A DNA stretch of 64,000 bases from Marinobacter sp. S6332. Lineage in GTDB: Bacteria > Pseudomonadota > Gammaproteobacteria > Pseudomonadales > Oleiphilaceae. The translations under genes and the position numbers were made by a program. Numbering within the stretch: position 1 is the first letter of the stretch; each line of letters begins with the position of its first letter. Where the stretch lies: the NCBI RefSeq assembly GCF_023016045.1, contig NZ_JALKAP010000005.1, positions 186,001 to 250,000 on the forward strand, read 5' to 3'. The notes under the pieces were generated by a model. It was not told where the DNA came from and did not search any database. It was given only the letters and a program-made list of their open reading frames with translations. Positions 17,464-26,482 of this stretch are shown here, piece by piece.

Positions 17464-17927
17464 CCTGCGTAACCCTTCACCCAGCGGATGACACCACCGA
17501 TCACAGGGAGGTTTTCATACAGCAGTTGCCCAGCGTCGAAATAGTCTCGGTGGTAGCATATTTTGCCGTTTTTCACGACCACATGACTAATGCCTGCAAC
17601 CTGTATCTCATGGCCACCACGAATGCGCTTGTGGCGAAGGTGCATCACCCAAGGAATGGAGGCGGAGCTGCCTTGGACCACCGAGTCCTCAAAAACAAAG
17701 TGACATGAAATAACATTTGTGTAGGCGCTAGCGAAGTACTGAGTTAGTGCATCAAGACCTTCGACCTGACCCAATGGGTCCTGAAACCTTATGTTTTCGC
17801 TATACACCGCTGGTAGGGTATGCAGGTTTCCCTTATCCAACTGGTTAAACAGAGCCTTAAAGTCCTCCAGAGTTGCGGGCACAGCACAGTTAGGGTGTCC
17901 TACTTCTATTACTGGGGCGGTTGTCAT
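17460..17927 (-). CDS. SnoaL-like/NTF2-fold protein
   Basis: 155-residue member of the nuclear transport factor 2-like superfamily, with the SnoaL-like pattern 'RFQDPLGQVEGLDALTQYF' and a C-terminal 'ICYHRDYFDAGQLLYE'. Such domains serve as small isomerases or hydrolases or as ligand-binding partners. In clusters of this type it is regularly present, but its reaction is unknown. It overlaps the desaturase stop by 4 bases. Confidence 0.82.
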   Translation of the reverse strand: MTTAPVIEVGHPNCAVPATLEDFKALFNQLDKGNLHTLPAVYSENIRFQDPLGQVEGLDALTQYFASAYTNVISCHFVFEDSVVQGSSASIPWVMHLRHKRIRGGHEIQVAGISHVVVKNGKICYHRDYFDAGQLLYENLPVIGGVIRWVKGYAG

Positions 17928-18880
17928 TTTTGCGCCCTCCTCATTTGATCGCGTTGGCGGGTTTCTTCTTGAATGTGTTTAGGTATCGGGTTTAGATCCC
18001 AGATAATGCCCAGTTTCGACAGAGCCCAAAGCCCATACCAGGTTACGTCGATTTCGTACCAGCGGAAGCCCTGTCGAACGGATTGGGGCCAACGGTGATG
18101 ATTGTTGTGCCAGCCTTCCCCTAACGTCAGGAGGGCGAGCCAGAAGTTATTGCGACTGTCGTCAGAGGTATCGAATCGTCGCTTGCCCCAAACGTGCGAC
18201 AGTGAGTTGATGGACACGGTGGCGTGAAACAGGACAACCGTAGAGATAAAGAAGCCCCACACCAGCATCTGCAGGCCGTTGGTGCCAAGCCCCGGCGCCC
18301 ATACTGCAAGGGCTTCGCCTGTGCCATAAATTAAAATCGCGGCAGCAGCAGGTACCAGCGCGTCAAATCGGTTGATGACTCTCAGTTCAGGAAACTTTAA
18401 CCAGTCGCGAATGCGACGTTCGTCTGTAACAAAGCCTGCGTCACAGGTAAACCACCCCATATGGGACCACCAGAAGCCGCCTTGATGCGGGGAGTGCAAA
18501 TCCTGCTCGCGGTCCGAGTGCTGGTGGTGGTGCCTATGGTGGGCAGCCCACCAAAGCGGTCCACGTTGGGCAGCGCTTGCACCTAACACAGCAAATATAA
18601 ACTGCGCCTGGCGACTGGTTTTGAATGTCTTATGGGCAAAGTAGCGATGGTAGAATCCGGTAATGGCAAACATTCTGACAACAAAGAAGATGAGTGCGAA
18701 ACCGACGGCGAATGCACTTACACCTGTATAAAATGCCAACAGGCAGGCCAAATGTAACGCAATAAACGGAATTACGCGCACGAAGCTGAAAGAACGGGAG
18801 GTTCTGTCTATGTGATCCAAACCTGCTTCGGAATCGAACCACCTTAGAATGTTTACAAATAAGTTTTGAACGCGGGTCAT
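17924..18880 (-). CDS. Membrane acyl-CoA/acyl-lipid desaturase (delta-9 type)
   Basis: 318-residue integral-membrane di-iron desaturase. The three histidine boxes are 'HRYFAHKTF', 'WWAAHHRHHHQHSD' and 'WHNNHHRWP'. Four transmembrane helices flank them. The frame is open 109 codons upstream, but that part reads antisense across the divergent gene and has no protein-like composition; the ATG at 18880 (MTRVQNLFVNILRWFD) is taken as start. First gene of the lipid operon, so its promoter lies in the 115 bp between 18880 and 18996. It likely supplies the double bond used by the Cfa-like enzyme. Confidence 0.88.
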   Translation of the reverse strand: MTRVQNLFVNILRWFDSEAGLDHIDRTSRSFSFVRVIPFIALHLACLLAFYTGVSAFAVGFALIFFVVRMFAITGFYHRYFAHKTFKTSRQAQFIFAVLGASAAQRGPLWWAAHHRHHHQHSDREQDLHSPHQGGFWWSHMGWFTCDAGFVTDERRIRDWLKFPELRVINRFDALVPAAAAILIYGTGEALAVWAPGLGTNGLQMLVWGFFISTVVLFHATVSINSLSHVWGKRRFDTSDDSRNNFWLALLTLGEGWHNNHHRWPQSVRQGFRWYEIDVTWYGLWALSKLGIIWDLNPIPKHIQEETRQRDQMRRAQK

Positions 18881-18995
18881 ACCCTGACTGCCTTTTTCTG
18901 AATGGAACCTGTTCAGCGATGTTTTCCGAAGTACCGGGCTTTGTCGCTTGCTGGTTTGTACGCTCTGACCACAGTACTTGGATGCACCATAAACC

Positions 18996-20039
18996 ATGTT
19001 TAATGAGACGCTCACTAAAAATGTTATACGCCGTACCGCGATCGTTGGTTCAGGCCTAGCGGGTTTGACTGCTGCTATAAAGCTAAAACAGCTGGGACAC
19101 GACGTGACTGTGTTCGAAAAAAGCCGTGGTCCCGGTGGCAGGCTTGCCGCGAAACGGGTTGCAGAGGGATCGGCGGATATTGGAGCGCAGTATTTCACGT
19201 CTCGCACTCCGGACTTTCTTCCGTTCCTTGAAGAATTTGCTGGCAGCCGAAGTTTTAATACTTGGGATGGCTCATTTGGTTTTCAGGATAAAGAAGGCCA
19301 GTGGCAGGCGTTCCCTGATGAACACCGGTACGTGGGCGTGCCGAGAATGACAGCGATTTCCCGGGCTCTTTCCAGCCATGTAAATCTGATTGCGGAAACG
19401 CGCATAGAGAGCTTAAAACGAAACAGCAAAGGCTGGCGGCTCACTGATACCAGCGGTGATGAAGTAGGCGAATTCGATCAGGTAATTATCACCGCGCCGC
19501 CAGCTCAGGCCAGAGATTTGCTTGCACAAAGCAATTTACCGGAACTGGCTGCGGAGCTTAACGATGCCGTAAGCCGGGTTTTGCCTTGCTGGGCGGTGGC
19601 TGCGCAATTTACAGAAAACCCATGGCCGCGCCACGTTGGCATGCGGTGTAATCACCGGGCGCTGTTCTGGGTTGCCAACAATTCCAGTAAGCCCGGCCGT
19701 AAAACCTCGGACCAGAACAGCGAAGGCGTATGGTGGGTGTTACACGCGAACCCTGAATGGACTGAGCAACATGTTGATGCGGCGCCTGAAAAGGTCACGG
19801 AAGAGCTCATTGCGGCATTTCGGGAGCTGACAGGTACAACGGCAATGGTGACGGATTCCGTTGCTCACCGCTGGCTCTATGCTCGCTCAGAAGGTGGTGC
19901 CAATCCCGGCCATCTCTGGTTTGAAGATCACGGCATCGGCCTTGCGGGCGATTGGCTCAGCGGTGGCAGGGTTGAAGGCGCCTTCGACAGCGCCTCCAGT
20001 TTGGTGGCTGCCTGCAAAGATCAACCTGTTAGCCGTTAA
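18996..20039 (+). CDS. Renalase-like FAD-dependent oxidoreductase
   Basis: 347 residues. N-terminal 'RTAIVGSGLAGLTAAIKLKQ' FAD motif (about residues 13-32), then 'VFEKSRGPGGRLAAKR', and C-terminal 'GIGLAGDWLSGGRVEGAFDSA', the usual flavin-contact end of COG3380 proteins. It diverges from the desaturase operon with a 115-bp gap and may share its control region. Its 3' end overlaps the convergent HD-hydrolase gene by 11 bp. The substrate is unknown. Confidence 0.85.
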   Translation: MFNETLTKNVIRRTAIVGSGLAGLTAAIKLKQLGHDVTVFEKSRGPGGRLAAKRVAEGSADIGAQYFTSRTPDFLPFLEEFAGSRSFNTWDGSFGFQDKEGQWQAFPDEHRYVGVPRMTAISRALSSHVNLIAETRIESLKRNSKGWRLTDTSGDEVGEFDQVIITAPPAQARDLLAQSNLPELAAELNDAVSRVLPCWAVAAQFTENPWPRHVGMRCNHRALFWVANNSSKPGRKTSDQNSEGVWWVLHANPEWTEQHVDAAPEKVTEELIAAFRELTGTTAMVTDSVAHRWLYARSEGGANPGHLWFEDHGIGLAGDWLSGGRVEGAFDSASSLVAACKDQPVSR

Positions 20040-21513
20040 CTCCGAGGCTGGGCTTTACGGTGGTGTCTGGCCTTGTGTAGAAATGGGTGATGGTTCCGTC
20101 GCTGAACTTGCTGAAAAAGGCACTTACATTGGTGATCTTTTTCAGCGAGCGGGTACGGTTAACAGGGTCTCGAACCAATACCTTAATGCCATTGAAGTTG
20201 TCCTGAATATTGGAAAAGCGAGCCCGCATGGAGCAGGTAACCACATGGGCCGGGTTAAGCTCCATTGCTTCGGCCAGCCAAGCGCTGTGACTGGCAATGC
20301 CGCTGGTGGAAAGATCTTCCCGTGTATCTAGGTGGTTCAATTTTACCCGGTTCACAATACAGAACGAGAAGCTCTCAGGTCGCTGGCGGGCGACTTTCCG
20401 GAAGGCTTCCCAAAAAAAGTTGTCTGTGAGTTCGGCAAAGTACCGCATATTGCTGAGGCAGGTGTCGATCCATTCAAAGCTTTCCGGGTCTTCCAAAACC
20501 TCGTTAATGGCTTCTCTCAGTAGCCAGTCAAACCCCAGAGCTGTTTTGTGGGCATAGACTTTGCGGTACATCTGATAGCGGCTGTAAACAAAGTCCTCCA
20601 GCGCGCCAAGACCTTTCTGGGTAATGGCTAGGCCCAACCAGGGTTCTGACTCATCCCAGCCAAAACGTAAGTTGCTTAAAAGATGGTCAAGATTGAACCC
20701 GCCAATCGTAACGGACGAATGAAACCCATCACGCAGCATGTAATCGGCGCGGTCGGCGTCAATCTCACCAGATACGATGGATGAGAGCAGATCCAGAACC
20801 AAGCGTGGAATGTTGTCGCTGATCAACGATCCGGCTTCAGCGTCTTCACCCGCAATGAAGCCCCAAAAAGTTCGAGCATGGCGACAGAAGGTATCGCTGG
20901 GCGTAACCTCTGTGGTCTCCATTATTCCGATAACATCTTGAGCGTGGAGGCCTGCTGCGTCCAAATCCACTACGGATAGCACATCGTGCGCTACCCGAAC
21001 GGAATAGTGCTCATGCTCAAGTTCTTCCGGCTCTGCGCTATGGTAGGCGGAGTAATCAACACCTTCCCAAAGGTCGGCAAACCGCCCTGGGCGACTCATG
21101 AGTTCGCGAATCCGTTGAGCCTGAGTGAACTGGTGGGAGAAGCTAGAGTGTCCACTGTCGTGAAGCAGACAGCCAAGGCGGATGGTTTTGGCCAAGTAAT
21201 CAATAGCATCCAGTTGATTCAAGCTCAGGTCGGTTTGCTCACTGAGTTGACGCTCCCGCAGGTAGGCGTCAATCATTGAGCGGAACATGCGAGTGCCCAC
21301 ATGCATTACGCCAATACTGTGCAAAAAGCGGGAGTGCGTGGCACCGGGGAATACCAAGCTGAGGATGTCGTTCTGGCAAATATTGCGCAGACGTTGGAAA
21401 AGCGGATGGTCAATCACCTGAACTTCGTGCCGGTATAACGGAATCGCGCCGTGAACCGGGTCCATAATCAGCTTGTCATAAGCCCCTAACAGGTCATTTA
21501 CCGCTCTTCTCAT
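20029..21513 (-). CDS. HD-domain phosphohydrolase (dNTPase/SAMHD1-like)
   Basis: 494 residues. HD-domain metal ligands are seen in 'HSRFLHSIGVMH', 'LLHDSGHSSFSH' and 'IDADRADYMLRD', in the order and spacing of the SAMHD1/YwfO class of nucleotide triphosphohydrolases. The start region 'DPVHGAIPLYRHEVQVIDHPLFQRLRNI' in outline is also typical. The C-terminal third is helical and unassigned. GGAGA lies 8 bases before the ATG. Nucleotide hydrolysis is inferred from the family. Confidence 0.87.
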   Translation of the reverse strand: MRRAVNDLLGAYDKLIMDPVHGAIPLYRHEVQVIDHPLFQRLRNICQNDILSLVFPGATHSRFLHSIGVMHVGTRMFRSMIDAYLRERQLSEQTDLSLNQLDAIDYLAKTIRLGCLLHDSGHSSFSHQFTQAQRIRELMSRPGRFADLWEGVDYSAYHSAEPEELEHEHYSVRVAHDVLSVVDLDAAGLHAQDVIGIMETTEVTPSDTFCRHARTFWGFIAGEDAEAGSLISDNIPRLVLDLLSSIVSGEIDADRADYMLRDGFHSSVTIGGFNLDHLLSNLRFGWDESEPWLGLAITQKGLGALEDFVYSRYQMYRKVYAHKTALGFDWLLREAINEVLEDPESFEWIDTCLSNMRYFAELTDNFFWEAFRKVARQRPESFSFCIVNRVKLNHLDTREDLSTSGIASHSAWLAEAMELNPAHVVTCSMRARFSNIQDNFNGIKVLVRDPVNRTRSLKKITNVSAFFSKFSDGTITHFYTRPDTTVKPSLGVNG

Positions 21514-21626
21514 TCGCAGGAATCTCCGGATTTGGCCAAACTGGCCTTGTTATATCACAGGGGCATGCCAAAATAGGTTTTGACACGCCATTTTTCGTTT
21601 ATCGCTGGTAGTTTAGGGCAGCAGCC

Positions 21627-22847
21627 ATGACCTCGCGCACCGGGCGCCTACTTATTCGAATACTGATCATTGATTCAGACGAGAAGGCTCGTGCAGATCT
21701 TGCGCGCCACCTTGAAACCAGAGGCTTTTACGTCTCAGGCTATCGCGATCTCTCAACTGCCAGTGCGGTAATTGACGATAACATGCCCGATGTTATCTTT
21801 GCAGATCTGGATCCCGTGCAGATAGAAAGCCTGGCGGACCATCTGGAGGAAGCCGAATCCCTCACGCCCATTGTTGCCTTCTCATGCAGTGAATCCAGCA
21901 AGCAGGTCGTCGATGCGCTTCGAGCAGGCGCTTCCGATTTCGTGCTTAAGCCTTTTGGTAAAGACAAGAAAGCTCTGGGCGACGTGATTCGCAAGCTGCT
22001 TGATCGTGTACGTTTGAGCCGTCTGAACCAGTTATATCGGCAAGAGCTGGAAGAAGCCAATCGAGACCTACGAGACGGTATTGCTGAATTGCGCGCAGAT
22101 CAGAGAGCTGGGCGCAAAGTTCAACTTCGCATGCTGCCGGAGAAAGAGCAGTTCACCGGTGGTTTGTTTGTGGATCACTTAATTAAGCCGTCGCTCTATC
22201 TGAGCGGCGACTTTCTGGATTATTTTCCGCTCACCGAAGATAAAACACTGGTCTATATCGCCGACGTTTCTGGTCACGGCGCCAGTTCTGCCTTTGTAAC
22301 GGTGCTACTGAAAAACCTCAGTAATCGTTTACAACGCAACCTACGCCGGGGGTCTACTGACGACATTCTCTACCCCGACCGTTTTCTTCAACGCATCAAC
22401 TCGGAGTTGCTGGATACGGGCCTGGGAAAACACGTAACAATGTTTGTTGGTATTATTTCCCTGAGTGAGCGTAAATTAAAGTATTCGGTGGGGGCTCACT
22501 TCCCAATGCCGGTGCTTTCCTTCGAAGGCGGAGAGACAGCGTTTCTGGAAGGTAGCGGGCTTCCTATCGGGCTCTTTGAATCGCCGCAGTGGGAGGTTTA
22601 TGAAGTCTCACTGGATAAGCCTTTTCACCTGATTCTATTTTCAGACGGAATTCTGGAGGTGATAAAACAGAAGAGTCTTGATGAAAAGGAGCAGAGACTA
22701 CTTGAACTCGTATCTGCAGGTCGTCACACTGTCGCATCTCTTAGCGAGGCTCTTAACCTCGACGAGATCACAGAGTTACCGGACGATATCGGTATTGTGA
22801 CGGTTACTGATACGGTGACAGTGTCAGACAACACGTCGATGAAATAG
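21627..22847 (+). CDS. Response regulator with PP2C-type (RsbU-like) phosphatase output
   Basis: 406 residues. The receiver domain (about 9-130) has the acidic pair in 'IIDSDE', phospho-acceptor Asp60 in 'PDVIFADLDP', and Lys in 'FVLKPF'. A coiled linker (130-175) leads to a SpoIIE/RsbU PP2C domain with 'YIADVSGHGASSAF', 'FSDGILE' and 'PDDIGIVTV' metal sites. It should dephosphorylate the STAS protein encoded next, in a partner-switching pathway gated by phosphorylation of the receiver. No sensor kinase is adjacent. Confidence 0.9.
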   Translation: MTSRTGRLLIRILIIDSDEKARADLARHLETRGFYVSGYRDLSTASAVIDDNMPDVIFADLDPVQIESLADHLEEAESLTPIVAFSCSESSKQVVDALRAGASDFVLKPFGKDKKALGDVIRKLLDRVRLSRLNQLYRQELEEANRDLRDGIAELRADQRAGRKVQLRMLPEKEQFTGGLFVDHLIKPSLYLSGDFLDYFPLTEDKTLVYIADVSGHGASSAFVTVLLKNLSNRLQRNLRRGSTDDILYPDRFLQRINSELLDTGLGKHVTMFVGIISLSERKLKYSVGAHFPMPVLSFEGGETAFLEGSGLPIGLFESPQWEVYEVSLDKPFHLILFSDGILEVIKQKSLDEKEQRLLELVSAGRHTVASLSEALNLDEITELPDDIGIVTVTDTVTVSDNTSMK

Positions 22848-22863
22848 TGGCAGTGTGAGAGAC

Positions 22864-23355
22864 ATGGCTGGTTATAAAATTCTGCAGGCTGAAAAACAGG
22901 GCATTTATGTTCTGAAGTTCATTGGAGAAATCCGGCTGAACCTATGCTGTACATTAGACAATCTGGTTGATTCCATTACCTTGGATCCGCAGTTCAAAAC
23001 TGTGGTGATCGATCTCACTGAAACCGAGATCATAGACAGTACTACCCTCGGCCTGCTCGCCAAGATCGCCATGGCAGCCCAAAAGCAAAGCCACTTTTTA
23101 CCCACGCTGATCTCCACCAACCCGGACATTACCCGTATTATCACCTCCATGGGGTTCGATAAGATCTTTATTATTGTTCGTGAGCCCGCCTCGCGCATTG
23201 AAGAACTTGAAGAAATACCTGTGCTAAAGGCAAGTGAACAAGACGTTCGGGATAAGGTACTGGACGCCCACAAAGTGCTTATGGGGCTGAATAAACAAAA
23301 TCGGGAAGAGTTCAAGAATCTGGTGCGTGCTTTGGAATGTGAAGAGCCCGGCTAA
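22864..23355 (+). CDS. STAS-domain anti-sigma factor antagonist
   Basis: 163 residues if started at ATG 22864, which has GAGAG two bases before it; a GTG nine bases earlier is the alternative. The STAS domain fills residues 1-105, with the phosphorylatable serine in 'IDSTTLGLLAKI' (Ser59). The last 55 residues are a helical extension. It lies 16 bp after the PP2C gene, its presumed phosphatase. In the analogous HsbR-HsbA and RssB-type pairs the STAS protein toggles between an anti-sigma or cyclase partner; the partner here is not in the window. Confidence 0.88.
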   Translation: MAGYKILQAEKQGIYVLKFIGEIRLNLCCTLDNLVDSITLDPQFKTVVIDLTETEIIDSTTLGLLAKIAMAAQKQSHFLPTLISTNPDITRIITSMGFDKIFIIVREPASRIEELEEIPVLKASEQDVRDKVLDAHKVLMGLNKQNREEFKNLVRALECEEPG

Positions 23356-23418
23356 AGGTCACACTTCTCATTTCGGCTTCGCTGATTCGTATCTGAATTA
23401 AATAAAGACGGAACAACT

Positions 23419-24486
23419 ATGCCTGAAAAAAATAAGCCTCTTGCAAATGAGGCCGAAGAGCCGGTGCATGATGTGGCGGTTCTCGGAGGCGGCAGCTTCG
23501 GTTCTGCCATGGCAAAAGTGCTCGGTGAGAATGGCCATCGGGTGCACTTCTGGATGCGCGATGAGGCTCAGGCCGAAGAAATCCGCACTACTGGTATAAA
23601 CAGTCGTTACATGCCCGATGTGGAAATTAAAGGCGACATACAGCCGACCACAGATCTTGCGGGCGCTGTCCGCCAAGCAGAGATCGTATTTGTAGCTATC
23701 CCCAGTAAGGCCTTCCGCGCAGTCATACGTGAAAACAGCGACAAATTCCGTGAAGGGCAGATTGTTGTAAGCCTTACAAAAGGCATCGAAGCGCACGGCT
23801 TTAAGCTCATGAGTGAGGTTCTTCAGGAGGAAATTCCCCGCTGCCGCATTGGCGTATTGAGCGGCCCGAATTTGGCGAGTGAAATTGTAAATCGAGACCT
23901 TACAGCAACGGTTATCGCCGCTAAGGACCCGGAAGTAAGGCGAGCTGTTCAGGATCTGCTGGGGTGCGAGTATTTCCGCGTATATGCCAACGTTGATATT
24001 TACGGCGTTGAGCTTGCGGGCGCACTCAAGAATATCTACGCGATTGTTGCTGGCTTGGCCTCTGCGCTAAACATGGGTGAGAATGCCAATGCTATGTTGA
24101 TTACACGCGGGCTGGCAGAAATGAGCCGTTTTGCTGTCAGCCTCGGTGCCAACCCAATGACGTTTATGGGGCTGGCCGGTGTAGGTGATTTAATTGTTAC
24201 CTGTACGTCCTCAAAAAGCCGTAACTTCCGGGTTGGCCATGCTGTTGGCCAAGGGAAGAAACTGGATGACGCAGTGGCTGAACTGGGTCAGGTAGCAGAA
24301 GGCATTTACACGCTGGAATTGGTAAAAGAAAAGGCTGAAGCCATAGGGATATACATGCCTCTGGTACGCGGCCTCTATGAAATTCTCTACGGGGATGCGT
24401 CCATCAGCGCAGTAATAAATAGCCTGATGATGTCTGTACAGAACTCCGACGTTGAGTTTATTCTGCCTAGAACCATCGCTGAGTAA
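23419..24486 (+). CDS. gpsA: Glycerol-3-phosphate dehydrogenase [NAD(P)+]
   Basis: 355 residues. Reduces dihydroxyacetone phosphate to sn-glycerol 3-phosphate for phospholipid synthesis. 'VAVLGGGSFGSAMAKVL' is the cofactor site (about 19-35), 'SLTKGIE' and 'SGPNLASEI' follow, and 'GVELAGALKNIYAI' holds the catalytic Lys. An N-terminal tail of about 17 polar residues is longer than in E. coli. It precedes sixA by 15 bp, as an operon. Confidence 0.96.
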   Translation: MPEKNKPLANEAEEPVHDVAVLGGGSFGSAMAKVLGENGHRVHFWMRDEAQAEEIRTTGINSRYMPDVEIKGDIQPTTDLAGAVRQAEIVFVAIPSKAFRAVIRENSDKFREGQIVVSLTKGIEAHGFKLMSEVLQEEIPRCRIGVLSGPNLASEIVNRDLTATVIAAKDPEVRRAVQDLLGCEYFRVYANVDIYGVELAGALKNIYAIVAGLASALNMGENANAMLITRGLAEMSRFAVSLGANPMTFMGLAGVGDLIVTCTSSKSRNFRVGHAVGQGKKLDDAVAELGQVAEGIYTLELVKEKAEAIGIYMPLVRGLYEILYGDASISAVINSLMMSVQNSDVEFILPRTIAE

Positions 24487-24501
24487 TACCGGAGGTTGCT
24501 T

Positions 24502-24951
24502 ATGCACCTGCTTATCATGCGCCATGGTGAGGCTGGCTGGCACTCGCTGGACCAAGAGCGAACGCTCACCGAAACCGGCCGGCAACAAGTTGCAAACTGC
24601 GCTGCCCAGATAGCCGCGTCGCCTTGGCGGCCTGTTCAAATTTGGAGTAGCCCCTATGTGCGGGCAAGACAGACGGCAGCTATTGTTTCTGAAATTCTGA
24701 ATTGCCCGGTGGAGGAAAAGACCTACATTACCCCGGAAGACGATCCCGGGACCTGCTTAAACGCCTTACTTGAGAACCAGCATACACCGCTGATGCTGGT
24801 GTCGCACATGCCGTTAGTGGGCAGCTTGTCTACGCTTTTGGTTGACGGGCATCGCCGCGGCATTCCTTTTATGACCGCGCAGGCTGCGGTGCTTGATATG
24901 CCAGTGGTCGGCCCCGGCTGCGCAGACTTGAAAACCCAGTTTTTGCCCTGA
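24502..24951 (+). CDS. sixA: Phosphohistidine phosphatase SixA
   Basis: 149-residue histidine-phosphatase: 'LLIMRHGEAGW' with the catalytic His, 'SPYVRARQTA' with the phosphate-binding Arg, and 'MLVSHMPLVG' with the second His. E. coli SixA removes phosphate from histidine in PtsN-type or ArcB phosphotransfer proteins. The start is ATG 24502, because GGAGG (24491-24495) is 6 bases away; a TTG two codons earlier would be too close. Downstream of gpsA in the same transcript, an arrangement also seen in pseudomonads. Confidence 0.92.
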   Translation: MHLLIMRHGEAGWHSLDQERTLTETGRQQVANCAAQIAASPWRPVQIWSSPYVRARQTAAIVSEILNCPVEEKTYITPEDDPGTCLNALLENQHTPLMLVSHMPLVGSLSTLLVDGHRRGIPFMTAQAAVLDMPVVGPGCADLKTQFLP

Positions 24952-24994
24952 CTACTTCAGCATCAGAGTCACTTCTAATTATTGAGTACAGAGC

Positions 24995-25891
24995 ATGTAC
25001 AGTTTTCCTATTGAGTATGTAGAGCCAGTTTTTCGGCCTCCCAGTGAAGCAAAATCGTTGATTCTGCCGGTGACTAACGGCTGCTCCTGGAATAAATGCA
25101 CCTTCTGCGAGATGTATACCCAGCCTCAGAAAAAATTCCGGGCGCGCAAGCCAGAAGATGTTCGTAAGGATATTGAGAAAGCAGCAAAAAGCTTGGGTGG
25201 TGTAAGGCGGGTTTTCTTGGCAGACGGAGACGCCATGGTGCTGCCAACCCGCAGATTGCTAGAAATTCTGGGCGATCTGAATGCGGCCTTCCCGGAGTTG
25301 CAACGAGTCTCCAGTTATTGCCTGCCGAGGAATCTTGCGAAAAAGACTGTAGAAGAACTCAAACAGTTAAAAGAAGCGGGACTGAAGATTCTATACGTTG
25401 GTATGGAGTCAGGAGACGACGAAGTCCTTCGGCGCATAAACAAAGGGGAAACTTGGGAATCAACTCGATCTGCCTTGCTGAAAATTCGGGAAGCCGGGTT
25501 GACCAGCTCAGTTATGGTGCTCAATGGTTTGGGCGGTGAAACGCTTTCGCGCCAACACGCGATAAATACCGCCACTCTGTGCAACGAAACCCAGCCGGAC
25601 TACTTGTCTACTCTGGTGGTAAGTTTCCCTCAAGGCGAAGAGCGTTTTCGCGAAGGTTTTGGTGAGGATTTTATTCCGCTTTCCCAACAAGGTTTGTTTG
25701 AAGAAATTCGCACTTTTCTGGAGCACCTTGAGCTGGAGAAGACCGTATTTAGAAGTGACCATGCATCAAACTATTTAATCCTCAAAGGAAACCTTGGGCG
25801 GGACAAACAGAAGCTTTTGGATCAAGTTAACCTTGCTATCACAAGCCCCGGTGCAGTTCCGCTAAGACCTGAATGGCAGCGTGGTTTATAA
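24995..25891 (+). CDS. Radical SAM protein with CX4CX2C cluster motif
   Basis: 298 residues. The N-terminal 'NGCSWNKCTFCEMYTQ' (residues about 28-43) provides three cysteines for the [4Fe-4S] cluster, but with four residues between the first two instead of the canonical three. Later blocks are 'VFLADGDAMVLP', 'ILYVGMESGDDEVLRRINKG' and 'SSVMVLNGLGGE', normal for COG1032-like enzymes. No methylthiotransferase TRAM or cobalamin domain is present. Substrate unknown. It lies 43 bp after sixA. Confidence 0.85.
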   Translation: MYSFPIEYVEPVFRPPSEAKSLILPVTNGCSWNKCTFCEMYTQPQKKFRARKPEDVRKDIEKAAKSLGGVRRVFLADGDAMVLPTRRLLEILGDLNAAFPELQRVSSYCLPRNLAKKTVEELKQLKEAGLKILYVGMESGDDEVLRRINKGETWESTRSALLKIREAGLTSSVMVLNGLGGETLSRQHAINTATLCNETQPDYLSTLVVSFPQGEERFREGFGEDFIPLSQQGLFEEIRTFLEHLELEKTVFRSDHASNYLILKGNLGRDKQKLLDQVNLAITSPGAVPLRPEWQRGL

Positions 25892-25915
25892 ATTACCGGT
25901 TTGCGGAGCAGAACT

Positions 25916-26482
25916 ATGAGTCAGAGCCCGGAGAACCTTGCCGAGCAAGTGCAGAAAACCGCTAAGAATGTCAGCCGGCCGCCAATCGATAAGTGGCACC
26001 CAGAGCTGTCTGGCGATATGGATCTGAAAATCAGCAGAGACGGACAGTGGATTCATAAAGGTGAACCACTGGGCCGGGAGGCCATCGTGAAATTGTTTTC
26101 CACGATTCTACGCCGAGAAGACGATGGTCACTACTATCTGGTTACTCCTGTAGAGAAATGGCGGATTCAGGTTGAAGACACCCCCTTGCTGGCCCACTCT
26201 TTTACCGTTGAAGGCAGCGGCGAACAGCAGATTATAAGGCTGACAACCAATGTGGGAGAAACCATTGAGGTTGGTGACGAGCATGCACTCGAAGTGACTA
26301 GTTACGATGGCTCCGGGCAACCTCGTCCTATAGTGCAGGTACGACACGGGCTCGTTGCCCGCCTTGTAACTGCTGCCTACTACGACCTAGCAGAGCATGT
26401 TGTGGAGAAAACCATTAACGGAAAGTCGGTGCTAGGCGTTTTCAGCCACGGAAATTTCTACAAAATCGGGCAGGGCGGTTGA
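25916..26482 (+). CDS. DUF1285 family protein
   Basis: 188 residues from ATG 25916 (GGAG 7 bases upstream); a TTG five codons earlier is the alternative. The DUF1285 pattern is clear: 'DLKISRDGQWIHKGEPLGREAIVKLFSTILRRE' in outline and 'YYLVTPVEKWRIQVED'. Structures of the family show a two-domain beta fold without known activity. It starts 24 bp after the radical SAM stop and is probably cotranscribed. Confidence 0.88.
   Translation: MSQSPENLAEQVQKTAKNVSRPPIDKWHPELSGDMDLKISRDGQWIHKGEPLGREAIVKLFSTILRREDDGHYYLVTPVEKWRIQVEDTPLLAHSFTVEGSGEQQIIRLTTNVGETIEVGDEHALEVTSYDGSGQPRPIVQVRHGLVARLVTAAYYDLAEHVVEKTINGKSVLGVFSHGNFYKIGQGG

Noticed and set aside
18881-19207. Longer N terminus for the desaturase
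   Set aside because: The extra 109 codons are antisense to the renalase-like gene and do not look like desaturase or a signal peptide.
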